Origin: Prunella strophiata
Taxonomy: Eukaryota > Chordata > Aves > Passeriformes > Prunellidae
DNA: 64,000 nt
NCBI GenBank assembly: GCA_036583965.1
Contig: JAZBQD010000027.1
Span: 8,409,187 to 8,473,186, forward strand
Reading direction: 5' to 3'
The position numbers were made by a program, and so were the translations under genes. Position 1 is the first letter of the stretch, and every line of letters starts with the position of its first letter. Under the pieces are notes generated by a model. It searched no databases. It saw only the letters and a program-made list of their open reading frames with translations, and was not told the DNA's origin. This document shows positions 48,438 through 61,014 of the stretch, one piece after another.

Positions 48438-49074
48438 AAAGCTCCTCTGAAAAACGTTTTAGTTATTAAGACACTTGGATTTTTCAGTATAAATAAATTT
48501 ATTCGTGAGAGCACTTAAGACAAGTTCTAAGGTTAACAAACACTGCACTATGCAACTCACAGCTGTGACAAATATTTAAGAAATCCGATACAGCATGCCT
48601 AAAAATTATTCATTTGCAGGCCTCGTTGCTTTTGAAGATCAACTGTTTTATTTGTAATTTTTGACATTTTCCTTCTTTTCCTGTTTGGCCTGTGAATTTG
48701 AAAGGGTTGTAAACACGTACTCCAGCTCTCTGCCTGAGGCACTGGGCTGTTGTCAGCATGCCAAAAAGAAAAGGAAGCTGATAGGTCCTTTGGTACATAC
48801 CGATATGAAGGGCTTGTAAAGATAGTATTTGTTTGGTTTTTTTGATCTGACTTCGAATCTGGCTGTAGTACCTACCCTTCAGGGAAAAGCAACTTTTAAA
48901 TAAATGCTTCAAGATTGTGCAAACATTTCAGTAGTTTCAGAGTCCTGGTGTTCTGGGTCAGGGAAGGAAGAAAATACATGTCAGTCAATAGAGATGGAAA
49001 TGATAAAAAATGGTTAGAGCCACAGCCACAATTTTTTTTCTGGGCTGGGTGACGGGTTCTTTCGACGGCCGCAT

Positions 49075-49117
49075 CACGTGCTGCTCCACTCATGTGCCTT
49101 TTGGCCAGCCTATAAAA
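49075..49117 (+). promoter_or_regulatory. promoter-like E-box plus TATA
   Basis: A perfect E-box CACGTG (49075-49080) lies at the end of a CpG-bearing patch (GACGGG, TTCGACGGCCGCATC). A TATAAAA box (49111-49117) follows 31 bp later on the plus strand. A transcription start would be expected around 49140-49148. No convincing open frame begins after it, so any product would be non-coding or spliced. TATA-like motifs occur by chance; the CpG/E-box/TATA spacing is what makes it worth noting. Confidence 0.18.
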
Positions 49118-49534
49118 CACACTGTGGATTTTATCCATGGGCACACACATATACTTGGAAACAGATTAAAAATACACAGTCCTTTCAAACTCATCACCCA
49201 TCAGTCTCACAATTTGCTGGTGTTGCAGGATCAGGGAAAAAAAATATAAGCTTGCTAGTTTTTCTGTTAGTCCTCTGAGAGTTCTGAAATGGTTATTTCC
49301 TTCCATTCCTTTGTTTTAGCTACATTTCTGCATTTTTAAAAAAATCCCTTATTTATTACCTAGCTCCTGAAGGTCCCAGCTCTCTGCACATGAGTTGCTG
49401 CACCAACATGTAGGTCCCAGCAACTCCCAAGTGGGAGCTTAGGGCTGTGGGAGCTGATCCTGCTGAACAAGCACAAGGCAGAGCCTGCTCTCCTTGGAGA
49501 ATTCACAGGCTTGAGGGCCAAAGAGCAGGAGGAG

Positions 49535-49625
49535 AAGCAGAGACAGAAGGAAGTGAAATGGCTTGTTCAAGGCCACAGAGCAAACCAGTGATAAATCTGG
49601 GAACAAGACCCACATCTTCTGGACC
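49535..49625 (-). mobile_element. MIR-type SINE relic (core region)
   Basis: GAAATGGCTTGTTCAAGGCC, ACAGAGCAAACCAGTGATAA and ATCTGGGAACAAGACCCAC match the reverse-complement MIR core (AAGTGACTTGCCCAAGGTCACACAG...AGTGGCAGAGCTGGGATTAGAACCC) in order. It overlaps a 147-codon plus frame (49447-49890), which is therefore unlikely to be a gene. Confidence 0.6.
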
Positions 49626-49896
49626 TTTATTACAGCAGAATAAATCAGCCACTTCTCATTTGCCTCCTGCACTTTCCTGTTACTTCCCGACCGTAACCCT
49701 TCTATCTTTCTGCAAATTGCAAGGTATTCTTACAGGAGGACAAAAGAATCTGATTCTTACACCATGGGTGGTTAGGGATGCTGGGAGAACAGAGCCCATA
49801 CTTGGACACAAAGCAAGGAATCAGAGCTACTACATGCACCTGGGGAAACACAGCTCCCAAAATACTCTATACCAGGCATCAATTCCTTGATTGCAC

Positions 49897-49899
<3 letters not shown>

Positions 49900-49930
<31 letters not shown>
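49900..49930 (+). repeat. poly(T) run, 31 bases
   Basis: Longest homopolymer in the window; on the minus strand it is a poly(A). No obvious retroposed sequence precedes it on that strand, but a short retroposon tail cannot be excluded. Confidence 0.9.
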
Positions 49931-49931
<1 letters not shown>

Positions 49932-49939
49932 TGGATCTA

Positions 49940-52900
49940 AATCTTTGCTGCTGATTTTTAATAATGAAAAATTGGAAGGGCTTTGTCTGTTGGTTTGGTT
50001 TGATCTGTACTAGAAAACAGCCATGGAGCTTACACATCTGAGTTAAAAGCATAGGAAACTGAGTTTTGATCAAAGTAGCAGGACAAGCTGAAGATCTGGA
50101 GGCATAGGAACTCATGACCAGCTTGTACCAAAACACACCTAGTCTCACGGATTTCATTGGGTGCTAAGTCCATCATATTAACAACATGCACTTTTCCCTA
50201 GGGAAACCAGTGCTGTGAGTCCTGAGAAATATTCCATGACAGAAGCACATCACAGGGGCTTCTGCCCCCAGAAAACTTGTAATTGAGGAGAACCAGAAAC
50301 TGGTTCTCTGAAAAACTGAGAAACCAGCAGTAAGGCAAAGATCTGAGGTGGAATAAAGGTTAACAAAGAAGAAAAAGGAGAAGAAACAGTGGTGCAACAG
50401 TTAATGATTTTTTTCAAAGGCCAGAGGAGTGTCAGGGTCAGGGTTTCCCAGCCCTAAGACCACAGATCTCCACTCTTTCCCTTGGCAGAGGAAAACTGCC
50501 CTTTTCCCCCTCATTGGCAGCTTCTGAGCATGAACACACTGGAGGTCAGGGCAAGGAGAGAGAGCAAGGGGAGGAAGGAGGACAGCTGATACATCCAGCA
50601 CATCTCTCCCTGGCTGGGCAGCACTGGCTGCTGCCAAGAGGCCAGCACAGCCTCCAGGGACCCACCAGCCCCACAGCAAACTCAGGGCACTGCTGCCTAC
50701 CAGCTCTAAAACCCACAGCAGCCCAGGTTGTTACACTGCTGCTGGACCACCAGGCCAGCTCCGGGGTGTGTTTGAAGGGAATCTTTCCACGCAATAAAAT
50801 CCTCAGGCCGTTATTCCTTGGATGCTTGGCAGAGCACTGCTGTCACGTTTTCATGGCAATAGCAGCCTGCAGGAGGTGGGATCCCAAGCAGAGACAGTCA
50901 TGGGGCTGTTACACATTTGTGGCACAAGTCGGGTGGGGTTTTGTTATCCAGCATCTAACAGGGCACTGTGTCCTCTCCTCAGCCTGTAACTGCCCCACAG
51001 AAAGCACTGCTCTGCTCTCTCCCTGCCTTGCCTCTGCTGCCACACATCCATCCCACCAGTGGCTGGGGTTTGGGGGAATTTGTCTCTAAATGGGAACCAG
51101 ATTGGAAAACGGATTAGCAGGAATAAGATAAAGAATTAAACCCAATCAGCAGGCGACCACGCTTTTAAAAGGCACAGATGCACGCGATTAGCTTGCCGCA
51201 TGTGTTCCAGTCAGATCCCAACATCAGAGATGGGCTTGGAGAAAACCTCAAATCCCTGAAGAGCTCGCCGGGGCCCCGGGACATGCCTTTGCACGTCAGG
51301 GGCTGGGCACATCCCCAGAGCCATGCCTGGGAAGCACAGGCTCAGGCAGCCCTTTGGTTCCTCATCCCCCCAAACTCATCCCCTTGGTGCCCTCCACAGG
51401 GAGGGCATCCCCCTCTGCTCACTCCAGCAGCAGGCAGGCATTTCCATGCCCCCAGCATTGCCTGTGGGACACAGGCTGAAGAGGAGATGTAGAAAAGCTA
51501 ATCCCAGTCTCACTGTGCCTGAATAAATCCCAGACTCTGTTTGGGGAAGGGGGGCTGGAGAGGAGAAACAGATTTTTTTCTCCTCCCCACCCAGGTCACT
51601 GAGTGAGTCAGGGGTCAGGGAACAGGGGTGCATGGTCCGGCTCCACCCGCTCCCCAAGCAAGGCCAAAGGAGGGTGAGAAAATTTAGGGAAGGGCTTCCC
51701 ACCTCCAGCTGGACGAGGTGATGACCGTTTCATCATGTTGAGAAACGCTCCAGCGTCTCCTGGCCTCACGCTTACTTAAGATCCATCTGAAGAGTAAATA
51801 TTGCCGAGAGACAGAACAGCATCTGCACACTATCAAGCTTTTCCTGGATCCCAGGCAGTTCTTCGGGCTCACCAGCTTCAGGGGGTGGTTTTCTATTGGG
51901 TTGATGGGATGGGGGTGATAGCAAGGAAAGAGGGGGAGAAAGGGATTGAGTTCAGTGGAAGGAAAGTTCTGATTTTTGGGAAGCCCTTTCTTGCTGGCAG
52001 AGAATCACCATCAAGTTCTTGTTGCTTCAACATTTGATACAGGTTCATGAGTTCAGTAGGAAAACATGAAACCAGAAAGGGCCAAATCCTGACCCCAAAC
52101 AGGCAGGGAAAGCACTGGCCCAGCCCAGGGAGTACAGTAATTTAGCAGACAGACCACCCTATAGTTCGTAGAACAATAAGATAATCTTAATTCTACAGGA
52201 CTAAATCCCAAGCCCAGCATGGCTCTTTCCAGTTGGTGACAGCAGAGTTGAGCTGTGTGGTTTGCAGCCCTATCACCTGGGAGCTCTGACTATTTTGCAA
52301 ACATTAATTCAAAGGCAAAAGTCAGCTGTGAGAGAGGGGACATTTCTTTCACTGCTTCACAGCTAGGGAAGCAGAAGTCAAACATCACCTGAGGAGGCTT
52401 TCTGCTGCTTTCTGCTGCTTCTGGACCTCACCTGGGCAAAGCCAGATTACAGCCCCCAGAGCTGTAAGTGATCAGGGCAGATTCACAAGCAGCTGTGTGT
52501 GCCCACCCTTTGTCCAGTCCCCTGCCCTGACCAGGGTCAAAAGCCACCTGTCAGAAAGGACAATGTCAAAAGAAATGCCCTGGAAGTGGTGAGGGGAGCA
52601 GGCCTTTACTTGCAGGATGGTTTTCCCCAGCTTTGGAGTAGAACTTCAGTGAAGGAGGGTTTAATCCATTGCACTGGGTCACTAGGCAGGTGTGAAAAAG
52701 GGGCAACGTTGTGGTAAATTACAGCACTTCATCTGGCAAACTTGCCACAGCTTTGTCATGCTTGGTCAGGGGTTTATACTTCATACAGTCCACCCCCTCA
52801 AAAGTCACATGTTTTTGGAGCTTCCTTCCATGATGCCTGTGTAGCCTTATGTGTACACATGGGATCATCCCCAGTGGGTTTCAGTCCAGTGGTTAATCTC

Positions 52901-53660
52901 AAACACATCTTTACCCAAGGAGGAAGACCATACAGGTTCATCATACCTATTGTGATGCCTTCTCCTGTTTTTAATCCCTTAATGTAAACAGATGGCTTAA
53001 AACATTGGGCATGTTTTAAAGAAACTGAGTCAGATTAGTACATCCTGAATGTGCTCATCCCTCTCTACCAAAAGAAAGTGGTGCTGACTTGTTTTACTTT
53101 TTCCCTCTGGCACAGAGATGAATCACACCTCAAGTTCCTGTAAGTTTTTAAATATTCACCAAAAAGCCTCTGTGAGGTTAAGGCTCAGCCACCAGCAGGC
53201 ACCTGAGATGCCTTTTGTGTGCTGACCCTGGAGCACCAGCCTCCAGGAATTTAGGTCTCTCTTTTTGCTGCTCATGAAACAATTTTCTGGCACTGACAAC
53301 TGGTATGCTGTGCAACAGCAAGATCGCACATGGGGTGGTCTAAGGAGATAAGCAAGGACAGTTTTGAAGGGAGAGAGAACATCAGTTGTAAAAAAGGTTT
53401 GATTAGGGTGAAAAAAAAAAAAAACCCACAGCAACTCCACTGTAACTCTGGATATTTCCAGAGAACTTTACAAACATCTACTTTCCCTCCTGCAACGAGT
53501 TCCCCAGGTAATCAATCCTCTGAGAGCAGCAGGATTGGATCCTGCATTCATGATTTTGCTGCCTCTCCCTCTCACCCAGCCAACCCTCACTCCTGACATG
53601 ACAACCACAGAGCCCCAAACACAAGTGGTCTTGCCCAAACTCTCTGATTTGAGCCACAAG
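49940..53660. other. GC-richer non-coding stretch, no gene seen
   Basis: The 191-codon plus frame at 50514-51089 and frames around 51178-51702 occur where GC is high and stops are rare; composition is Cys/His/Pro-rich without domains. A short duplication of TTTCTGCTGC lies near 52399-52418. An A-run lies near 53411-53424. No named transposon. Confidence 0.4.
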
Positions 53661-53674
53661 ACTGGGGCCAACTG

Positions 53675-53696
53675 CCCCTTTCCCCTTCCCCACCCC
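53675..53696 (-). other. G-quadruplex motif (minus strand)
   Basis: Four C-runs of four bases each on the plus strand, with loops of 3, 2 and 1 bases, give a strong short-loop quadruplex on the minus strand. It sits inside a Pro/Thr-rich chance frame (53535-53882). Confidence 0.6.
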
Positions 53697-54039
53697 ACAG
53701 CCACCCCAAGCTCCCAAGATGTTCTCACCCCCAGTGAAAATACTCCACCTCCTGGAGCCCATGCAGCCTCTCCAGCCCCAGTTGGTCAAATCCAAGAAAA
53801 AGATTTGTTTAAGCTTTTTCCAGCATACATTCCACTGCAGACAGTGCTTTTAATAAAGGCTGCACCACAATCCTTTTCATAATGGCACGGAGCAATCTAG
53901 CAATATCCTCCTGTACTTAGAGAGTGAGTTAATGAAGGAATAGGTTAATTGAAACCGACTTCAGCACGGAGCACAAGCAGTGGAGCTGAAACGTGGCATA
54001 AAATAGAAATGAAAAGAAAACCCAGCTTCTCAACCCAGC

Positions 54040-54540
54040 CTGTAGCTTTCTGGCCATACACGGAAAAGAATTATTATTTCTTCTTCGTCTTCTAATATGT
54101 TCAACAGTAAAACCACCAATAATATGAAAATAAATTACACCTGGGGCAACCTTATATTGCACTAACAGTCTGGCTCTGATTAGCCTTGCCTTTATCATGC
54201 ATGCATCGTATTAGTCCGTTTCAAAGAATTCGTGGAGAAATTCATACTTCGACCTTAAAACAGAGAGTAAAAACACAGCTGAATTTAATTACCCACTGAC
54301 CGCATGCACTGGGTTAGGTAATAAAATATAGAAGCAGTAAGATATGTAATGCTTTATTAAGCTATCTCAGATACAAGAGCATGCCTGGCAATTATGCCTG
54401 AAGGCTACTGAAGGCTACTCAGAATCTCTCGCGGACCACCCAAAGAGAGGAGCTAAACAGAACCTGGTCCTTGCTGCACAGCAAAGACATCCATAAATAA
54501 TACAGCTATATGCAGGCGAAGTGCCTCCTTGCTCCTATCT
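54040..54540. promoter_or_regulatory. candidate conserved non-coding element (largest)
   Basis: About 500 bp of repeat-free, high-complexity sequence with many retained CpGs in an AT-rich context (ATACACGG, TCTTCGTCTTC, GCATCGTATTAGTCCG, ATTCGTGG, CTTCGACC, GACCGCATGC, TCTCGCGGACC, GGCGAAG). It has multiple AT homeodomain-type sites (CCAATAATATG, TTTAATTACCC, GCTTTATTAAGC) and a GGGTTAGGTAATAAAATATAG stretch. A small tandem CTGAAGGCTA pair lies near 54400-54419. This is the most enhancer-like block in the window by texture. It carries no sizeable plus-strand frame, and the minus frame 53929-54198 lacks splice support. Confidence 0.35.
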
Positions 54541-54549
54541 GCCTTCAAG

Positions 54550-54860
54550 TCCATATGTTTATCAAACACACATTGCCCTGGCATCCATGAATTCTTCTCA
54601 GCCTTGCTCAAGATGTGTTTTTTTAACGCTTTCCCGGTGCACTCTTAAGCCCAGCTTAGGCCCCAAGTTTATGAACGTTTAAATAAAACAGCTAAAAATT
54701 AAATAAAGCCCAGAAATGGCAGCATGGGAAAGGAAAAGGCAAGCCTGCCTCCCTTCCTTGTTCCTAAAAGGAAACCTTGGATGCAGTTAAAGTGGATGGG
54801 TGAGAAGGGAACCAGATCGCAGAACCACTCCGCAGATAAGTAAAATATTTAGAAGAGGTG
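54550..54860. other. non-coding stretch, conserved-looking texture
   Basis: Continuation of repeat-free sequence with single CpGs (TTAACGCTTTCCCGG, GAACGTTTAAATAAAAC, GATCGCAG). No open frame or named repeat. It may be part of the same regulatory block as 54040-54540. Confidence 0.3.
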
Positions 54861-54868
54861 AGAAGGCA

Positions 54869-54884
54869 GGGAGGGAGGGAGGGG
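54869..54884 (+). other. G-quadruplex motif
   Basis: Four G-runs (3, 3, 3, 4) with single-base A loops: GGGAGGGAGGGAGGGG. All-single-base loops make this the tightest quadruplex pattern in the window. Confidence 0.65.
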
Positions 54885-54889
54885 AGAGA

Positions 54890-57870
54890 GCAAATACTAT
54901 CCTAATTCCAAAATTAATGGCTTAAAGAAATCCACAAAAAGGCACAAGCTGCAAATATGCATTTTCCCATGTCCATGGTTTCAGGCAATAATTTTTTAAT
55001 CAAAAAAAACAACCCTTTCTTTCTCTTTTATCCAATCTTACGCTGCCCAAAACATGTAAACTTATCCTAATAGAACAGAACTATACAATGAATAATGAAA
55101 AGTTGTGACAAACAGAGGGGAAAAAAGCCCATTGAAAGACACATTGCCAGGGAATTGTACTATAAACTGGATAACCCAAGTTTATAAAGAGATTCACATT
55201 TTCAGGCCCCCATCCAGGCAAGGGGCCCAGGTTCTGGGTTTCCAAGGGAAAAGACAGTTGTCTGTCCTCCTGTTCCTGCATCATTCCCATAACATGGAGT
55301 CGCAGGGTGCCACCAAGAGCTTGTTACCCCAAATCCCAGCAAAACATTGAAGGCTGGAGACCAGGAAACAGGATCAGCAGAGAGGCAGCAGAGCCAAGGG
55401 CAAGGTGAAAAAGGGATGAGATTTGCAGAGATCGAGGCAGATTCTCTGGCAGGAGGGGAGCCTGAATCAAAACCTCATGTCCAAACCCTCCTGGTGACCA
55501 CCCCTTTTTCTCTTCTTCCATTTCCCTTCTCAGTTGTTGTTGGCTTAGACTACAGACAATTTAGGGTAGGAACACTTTTGCGTGTGGCTGTGCCATCCCT
55601 GGAGACACCACACTTGGTTGGAGTCTACAGGCTGTATATAAATATAATCACTGCCATAAGAATCAAATTAGAGAGAGATCCAATATTCACATCTAGCCCC
55701 TCTTACTCGTAACCAGCTGAACCCAACTTGCAGATCCCAGAAAATTTCCACCTCTGGCAATCTTCTCCCCTGTGCTTGCCATGTAGGTCTGCTCTCCTCT
55801 TTTCCTGTGACGGGAAATCTGTTTCTTTGTGTACTTAGGTTTAGGGTTTAGGTTTTTTTAATTTTTAATAGGAAAATGGGTCCAAAGCAAAATTTGAATC
55901 AAATCTTTCCAGAAAAAAATAAAATAAAATAACCAAAGAAAGAAAAAGCAGTCCCAAGTCTGGGTCACTTTTTCCTTTCCCACATGCCCTGGCATTTGTT
56001 CATTTGTTGCTCCTCTGCTTTTCAAGCTATATGGCCAGGACCAGAGGCAGACTTTCTTAAACATATTGTGGTGTGAAAGGCTTCTCTGTATGGATTTCTG
56101 ACCACCACTCTCAATGCAGGATGAGTTGGAAATCTCCACATAGAGCCAACTCTCAAAGGCTTTGCAATGTTGGAGGGGAAACACAGAGCTCTGGAAAGTG
56201 GGCATACTCCTATCTCCAAGAGTTCATCCATGGTAAATGGGAACTGAGCAGCAGCTCTATCAAAGTGACACCTCTCTGGCTGGATCAGTATTTACATGGA
56301 CCACAGCTTGCTCTGCAGTGCCTATTAGCCAAGTTAACTGATAAATCTCCCAGTCCACATTTCCTACCACTGAGCCAAACAGAGAGGGACCACTTGAATA
56401 CCTTGCCTGCAGATGATGGAGATGAGAATCCAGGGGTCTACATCACGAAACTTCCCTGTTCACACCAGAGCTTGGGAATTTCCTGGGGTGCTGTATTTAA
56501 CATAGGTTTCCTGAAATCTGTCCCTAGTGCTTCAGAGCAGGGGGTTCGGAGATAAAAACCAGAACTTTGTATGCCGGATCAGGAATTCTCGCAGACAACG
56601 TCTGCACTGAGAGCCCTCGCAACAGGCAGCAGGGGAGCCCTGCTCATTCACATTCTCTTTATAAACAGTTGTTTATTTTATTATCTTTATTTGAAACAGA
56701 TTATGCAGCAGAAGACTTCTGGAAAAATCTTTTCCATCTGACTACTATTTTTGGCAACATACGGTACAGGATAGAAATGCGCTTGCTCGCCTTTGTTTAT
56801 TTGTCTTTATCCTTAAGGCTGCAGACAGGGAGGAAGATATATTGGAAGTAACTTCAGGGAAAGCCTGTGACTGTCAATGTAAGGACAACTAAGGTGCAAA
56901 TCAAAAATCTTTACATAGGGCCATCTGTGGACCACGCACACAAGACAGAATTAATCTTTGAGAATTCATTTTTGCCTCCATCCCACGTCCTTTCTGAGGT
57001 TTCTGTAGGAAGAGAGCTCAGAAAACCCAACACCAAACCCGACAATCTCCATGACCAGAGCTGAAGGAGTGGCTGCTGCAGCAAGGAGCATAAAACTGTG
57101 ATACTCTGATGGGAACTAAAATGAAGGGTGACAAAGACATCTCAAGAACTGCTCCACTCTGATATTCCTGCACTGCAAGGAACCATCCTATCGAATTAAA
57201 AGCATTAACAACTTTTTCTAAAGAAATTATTCCAAAACAGCTGTAGAGAACAATTAAGATAATATTTAGCTATAAGTGCAGTTAAAAGCCCTGATTCATC
57301 TCTGATATAACAAGTCAGTAAGCCCAAGGACACAGGAAATATACATTTCAAAAGAAGCTGGAAAAGTTTAATGACATAATAAAATTAGTTGTAATACCAA
57401 AATACAACTGTGCATTACTATGCATTTCTCTGCATGTGCAACAAAACAACCAAACCAAACAACATAATAAAATTAAGGGTGGAGATTACTTCATTTGAAT
57501 TGATCATTTTTTTTCCTTAATGCCTCAAACACCAATAGTGGATTAGCTACAATTCACAGGTAATTTTCCCAGGCATATTCAGTCTTTCCCTTTTGTACCC
57601 CCATTCAGCACAAAAATGAAGAAAACACAAGAACAAAAAATATATTTTTAATAGAATTGGGGAAGTATTGCTCACACTAGAAACTTTGCTTTGAGAGAGG
57701 AAAAAGGAGTTTCTGTCAAAAACATTTCTAGAAAGAAAGCTCCAAAAACCTCAGGATTCCCCTTCCCACATACAACTTCTGAACCTGTCTCCATGATGTA
57801 GATTTTCTTTATGGAACATGAACACAGGCATCCATAAGCCGTCAGCAAAGCTTCCACAAAACCTGCAGTG
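54890..57870. other. non-coding stretch, no gene seen
   Basis: Single-copy DNA. A strong pyrimidine-tract acceptor at about 55531-55533 (CTTCCATTTCCCTTCTCAG) is followed by 32 nt and a GG|GTAGGA donor-like site, but no coding sense is evident. The 160-codon plus frame at 56073-56555 has random composition. A palindromic AAAAATATATTTTT lies near 57637. Confidence 0.4.
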
Positions 57871-57879
57871 CCCGTAACG

Positions 57880-58150
57880 TCTCTATAAAATTTTCACTTA
57901 AACATTATTCATTGATCTGCTTGTAAACTTCCCAAACAGCACGTCGCCTAATTAATCATTTTTATACTAGATGCAATTGTGAGTTTAAGCTGCAGAATGG
58001 TTTGCTGTGGCTAATCACATCCATGCACTGAGCAAAGATGGAGCTGTTTGACAATTGAATATGAAGGTTTAATTATTCTATTCAGAAACAAAGTTTTCAT
58101 TAGAGAATCCCAGAGCAGCTGGTTACGGTAATGATGTCCCTAGTGGAATT
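57880..58150. promoter_or_regulatory. candidate conserved non-coding element
   Basis: Repeat-free block with CTAATTAATCATTTTTATAC, GGTTTAATTATTC, TTTGACAATTGAATATG and GCTAATCACATCC sites, with retained CpGs (CCGTAACGTC, GCACGTCGCC, GTTACGGTAATG). Good enhancer-like texture; conservation not measured. A 75-codon plus frame begins at its right edge (58160) without support. Confidence 0.3.
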
Positions 58151-58389
58151 ACAAACAGGATGAAAAGGGTTGGACAATGTTATTTGACTTACAGCATCGC
58201 GATGTTCATTTTGAAAGCCATGAAGGGTTGGATAAGATTCTTTAAGTTTTGTGTTGCTGGTGCCAAAACTCAGCTGGAGCGTGTTTTCACGACACTATCC
58301 ACTTCCTATTGTTTTGCAAAATGCTTTTTCCACCTTCTGAAAAGGGCTCAGAAAACAATACACCTCAGAGTGAGGATTTTCTGCTAGGA

Positions 58390-60500
58390 GGAGCTACTGA
58401 GCTGAGCACAAACTAGATGCCCTCTGGATCCCCGTTTTCCATGACCGCATGGAAACACAGAGCACTGCAGCTTCACTTTCCCACCTCCAAACTCTTTTAG
58501 GGAGCAGAGGAAATTGGAGAAGGTACCAGTACCATTAACACCACCTAATATGGCACGTGTTCCCCTCGGTGCAACCTTACCCGTGTCATGCAAATGTGGA
58601 TATTAACTGCTCAAAGATGTGCGTGCAGGGGCACGAGGAAGTCCTTGGTGTAAGTTGGACTGGCTCCAACCCCACATCACATACTGCCCTAATGACTTTA
58701 TGTCTCATTGGGAGCGAAAGAGGAGGGGAACCAGTCCCAGTGTGAGGGAAGAGCCCATTACACTTTGCTCTGTTCCTTTGCTTTGCTGGGAAGGAACAGG
58801 AACCAAACAAAGCTCCCCGCTCAGTTATGTTCAGATTCAGGACTCCCAGTGAGGCACCATGGCTTTCAGAGGAAGCTTCCCAATGCCATCACAAGCACTC
58901 TTCACTATAATAAATTCAGCTCAGCTTGTCCCAGTCTTTGCTTTTACAGCAAAGCTGATAAAAATTAAGTTCTAGACTTCTGTAATGCGTGCCCATCTTT
59001 CCAGAGGATGGGGGGGGGGAAAGGAAATCAGAGGTTAGTGCAAAAACATAAAATGTCATGAGAGATCCTTTTTTCTGCAGAAAAAGCTCTTTTCTCTGCA
59101 CAGCTCACTCAAGCCATACATGCTAATGTCCAGAATTAAGTGCTAAAATATAACATCACTGTTGAATTCTCTCTTTCCTTGTTGCCCTCCTTTCAGGACT
59201 TCCCTAAATAATTCATGTCCCAAATGTAAGCCCACCATGAGAAGAAAAAATAAAGTTTAAAAAAAGAAGAAAAAAAAAAGGGGTTAAAAAACCCTCATGA
59301 AGACATATATCCTGCTGAGCCACCAGAGAAGCTCCAGGAACATCAAAAACTGAACCAACTCCAGTGAGTTCTGATGTGGTTTCAATTTTGGATTCTGTCA
59401 TTGGGAAAGTAATCAGGTCAATCAGAAATGTGGTGGAAACCCAGCTGAGAACATGAATTACTGCACATTCTAGACCACCCAAGACCAGAAAGGGAAAAAA
59501 ACCCCAGAACTATATCTTAGTAATACTACAGCTTTTATCATTAGGATTAAAATTAGAGTTGCAGTGAAACTAAGGAAACAATACAGATTTGTAAATGCTT
59601 CCCACTGAAATCTTCATTTATTTTTTAGCTTGTGTGTCCTACTGCTGTATAAAACTACTGAGAAAGTTCAGTTAGGGCTGAGGGCTGGGTCACATCCTCA
59701 ACGGATGCAAATGTGGAACAGCTCCAGTGCTGGGAGGGTTCAGCCCTTTGTTGAATTAAATTCCAACTAGAGACTGAATATTTTTTTTCCTCCCTCAGTT
59801 TACAGAAAAGTCTATTTGGGGCATTTGTGTAAGTGGATGTGATTCCTTTTACAAGGATGTTTGGAAATGAGAAACTGAAGCACTGAAGAGGTCTCTCACA
59901 AGATTTGTTAGTGTCCCTTTTTTCCTCCGTAAGCAGCTGTGAAAATAGTCTAGCTGGAACAAACATGTGGATTAAAATGGAGATATTTCACAAGTGCAAC
60001 TCTCTGTAGCCAGGCCCTGCTCACCATTTCCTTGTCACAAGTCCCACTGAACTCCCAAGAGCATGACAGAGGAAAAAGGAATGAGTAAAGGAGAAAATTC
60101 TTTCTAGGCAATATGAAAGGCTTGGGTAGGGCCCACAAACACCCTCCACCACATGCAAATTCGTTGTAACCTCATAAAACAACTGGACCACGCTTCAGGT
60201 GAGAAGAAACACAAATGATTCCTCTCTGCTGTAAAGGAGCCGTCTGTGAAACTGGCCCAGTGGAGGCTAAAAATCTTGGAGAATAAGGAATATGAGATGC
60301 CTGAAATGCCAGAGGTAAGTCAAAACCTGTGTCCCAGGGAGCCAGATTTCAGGCATTAACATCAGCCACAGAAGTGTGAGACTGTCACTTTTCAATTTGG
60401 TCTCCACAAAGAGAAGCCAAGGTATGCAATGCAGACAGCACAGAGCTACATGAGCCAAAACCTGAGTCCACATTTCACTCTCTTCAATTTAACTCAAAGA
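58390..60500. other. non-coding stretch, no gene seen
   Basis: Single-copy DNA with a G-run near 59009-59018 and an A-rich patch near 59257-59280. A strong acceptor-like site at about 59193-59194 (TTGTTGCCCTCCTTTCAG) is followed by 29 nt and a GTAAGC donor, giving no coding sense. Open frames short. Confidence 0.4.
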
Positions 60501-60527
60501 GAAACCAAAGACTTTTTTGTTTTTTGG

Positions 60528-60650
60528 AGAGGGTGGTCAAGCACTGAAACAGGTTGACCAGAAAGGTCCATTCCTGGAGATACTCAGCACCCAGGTGGGC
60601 AATATCCTGGGCTTTGACTTGATGTCCAGAGGGGGTCTTCAAAACTGCCT
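60528..60650 (+). mobile_element. CR1 LINE 3' fragment
   Basis: GAGGGTGGTCAAGCACTGAA, ACAGGTTGACCAGAAAGGTC, then CCATTCCTGGAGATACTCAG and GGGCAATATCCTGGGCTTTG follow the sense-strand CR1 3' region (AGGGTGGTCAAACACTGGAACAGGCTGCCCAGAGAGGT...CCTTGGAGATATTCAAAACCC...) in order. A small deletion removes the middle (GTGGAGTCTC) segment. The typical ATTCTATGATTCT terminal repeats are not present, so the end is lost. This is the clearest LINE trace in the window. Confidence 0.7.
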
Positions 60651-61014
60651 GTTACTTGTGAAGGCTTTGCTTTGGTGCTGCCTCTAAAATAGGCTAAAGA
60701 GCTCCCTCCTCTTGAAGAAATGGGCAAGAATATTCTCCAAGGATATAAAATGACCAGCAAACTGCCTCCAGACTGCATGGATGAGTGAGGAAATGCAAAT
60801 CCTCTGCTCCATAAAATTAGCAACACAGGACCTCAAATACTGCAGCCTCCAGCTAGATGCAGCTTGCTGAGCTCCAAGGACCAGAATATGTGGAAAATTT
60901 CTTTTTTCTTTTTTTGTCTATCTGTTTTTAGACAGGAGCGTGGGGAACTGAGTAGCAGGGTCATGCTCTTTTCATCCTGTGGTCTGCCTCAATCTAAACA
61001 CTGGCCACAGTGGA

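Noticed and set aside
48281..48518. Opposing frames with poly-Lys / poly-Phe
   Set aside because: They read through the 26-A run at 48407-48432; artefact of a homopolymer.
48835..48870. tRNA B-box-like GACTTCGAATCT
   Set aside because: No matching A box upstream at proper spacing and no cloverleaf stems; not a tRNA.
50514..51089. 191-codon plus-strand open frame
   Set aside because: GC-rich interval, Cys/His-rich random-looking peptide, no homology recognised, overlapping opposite-strand frames.
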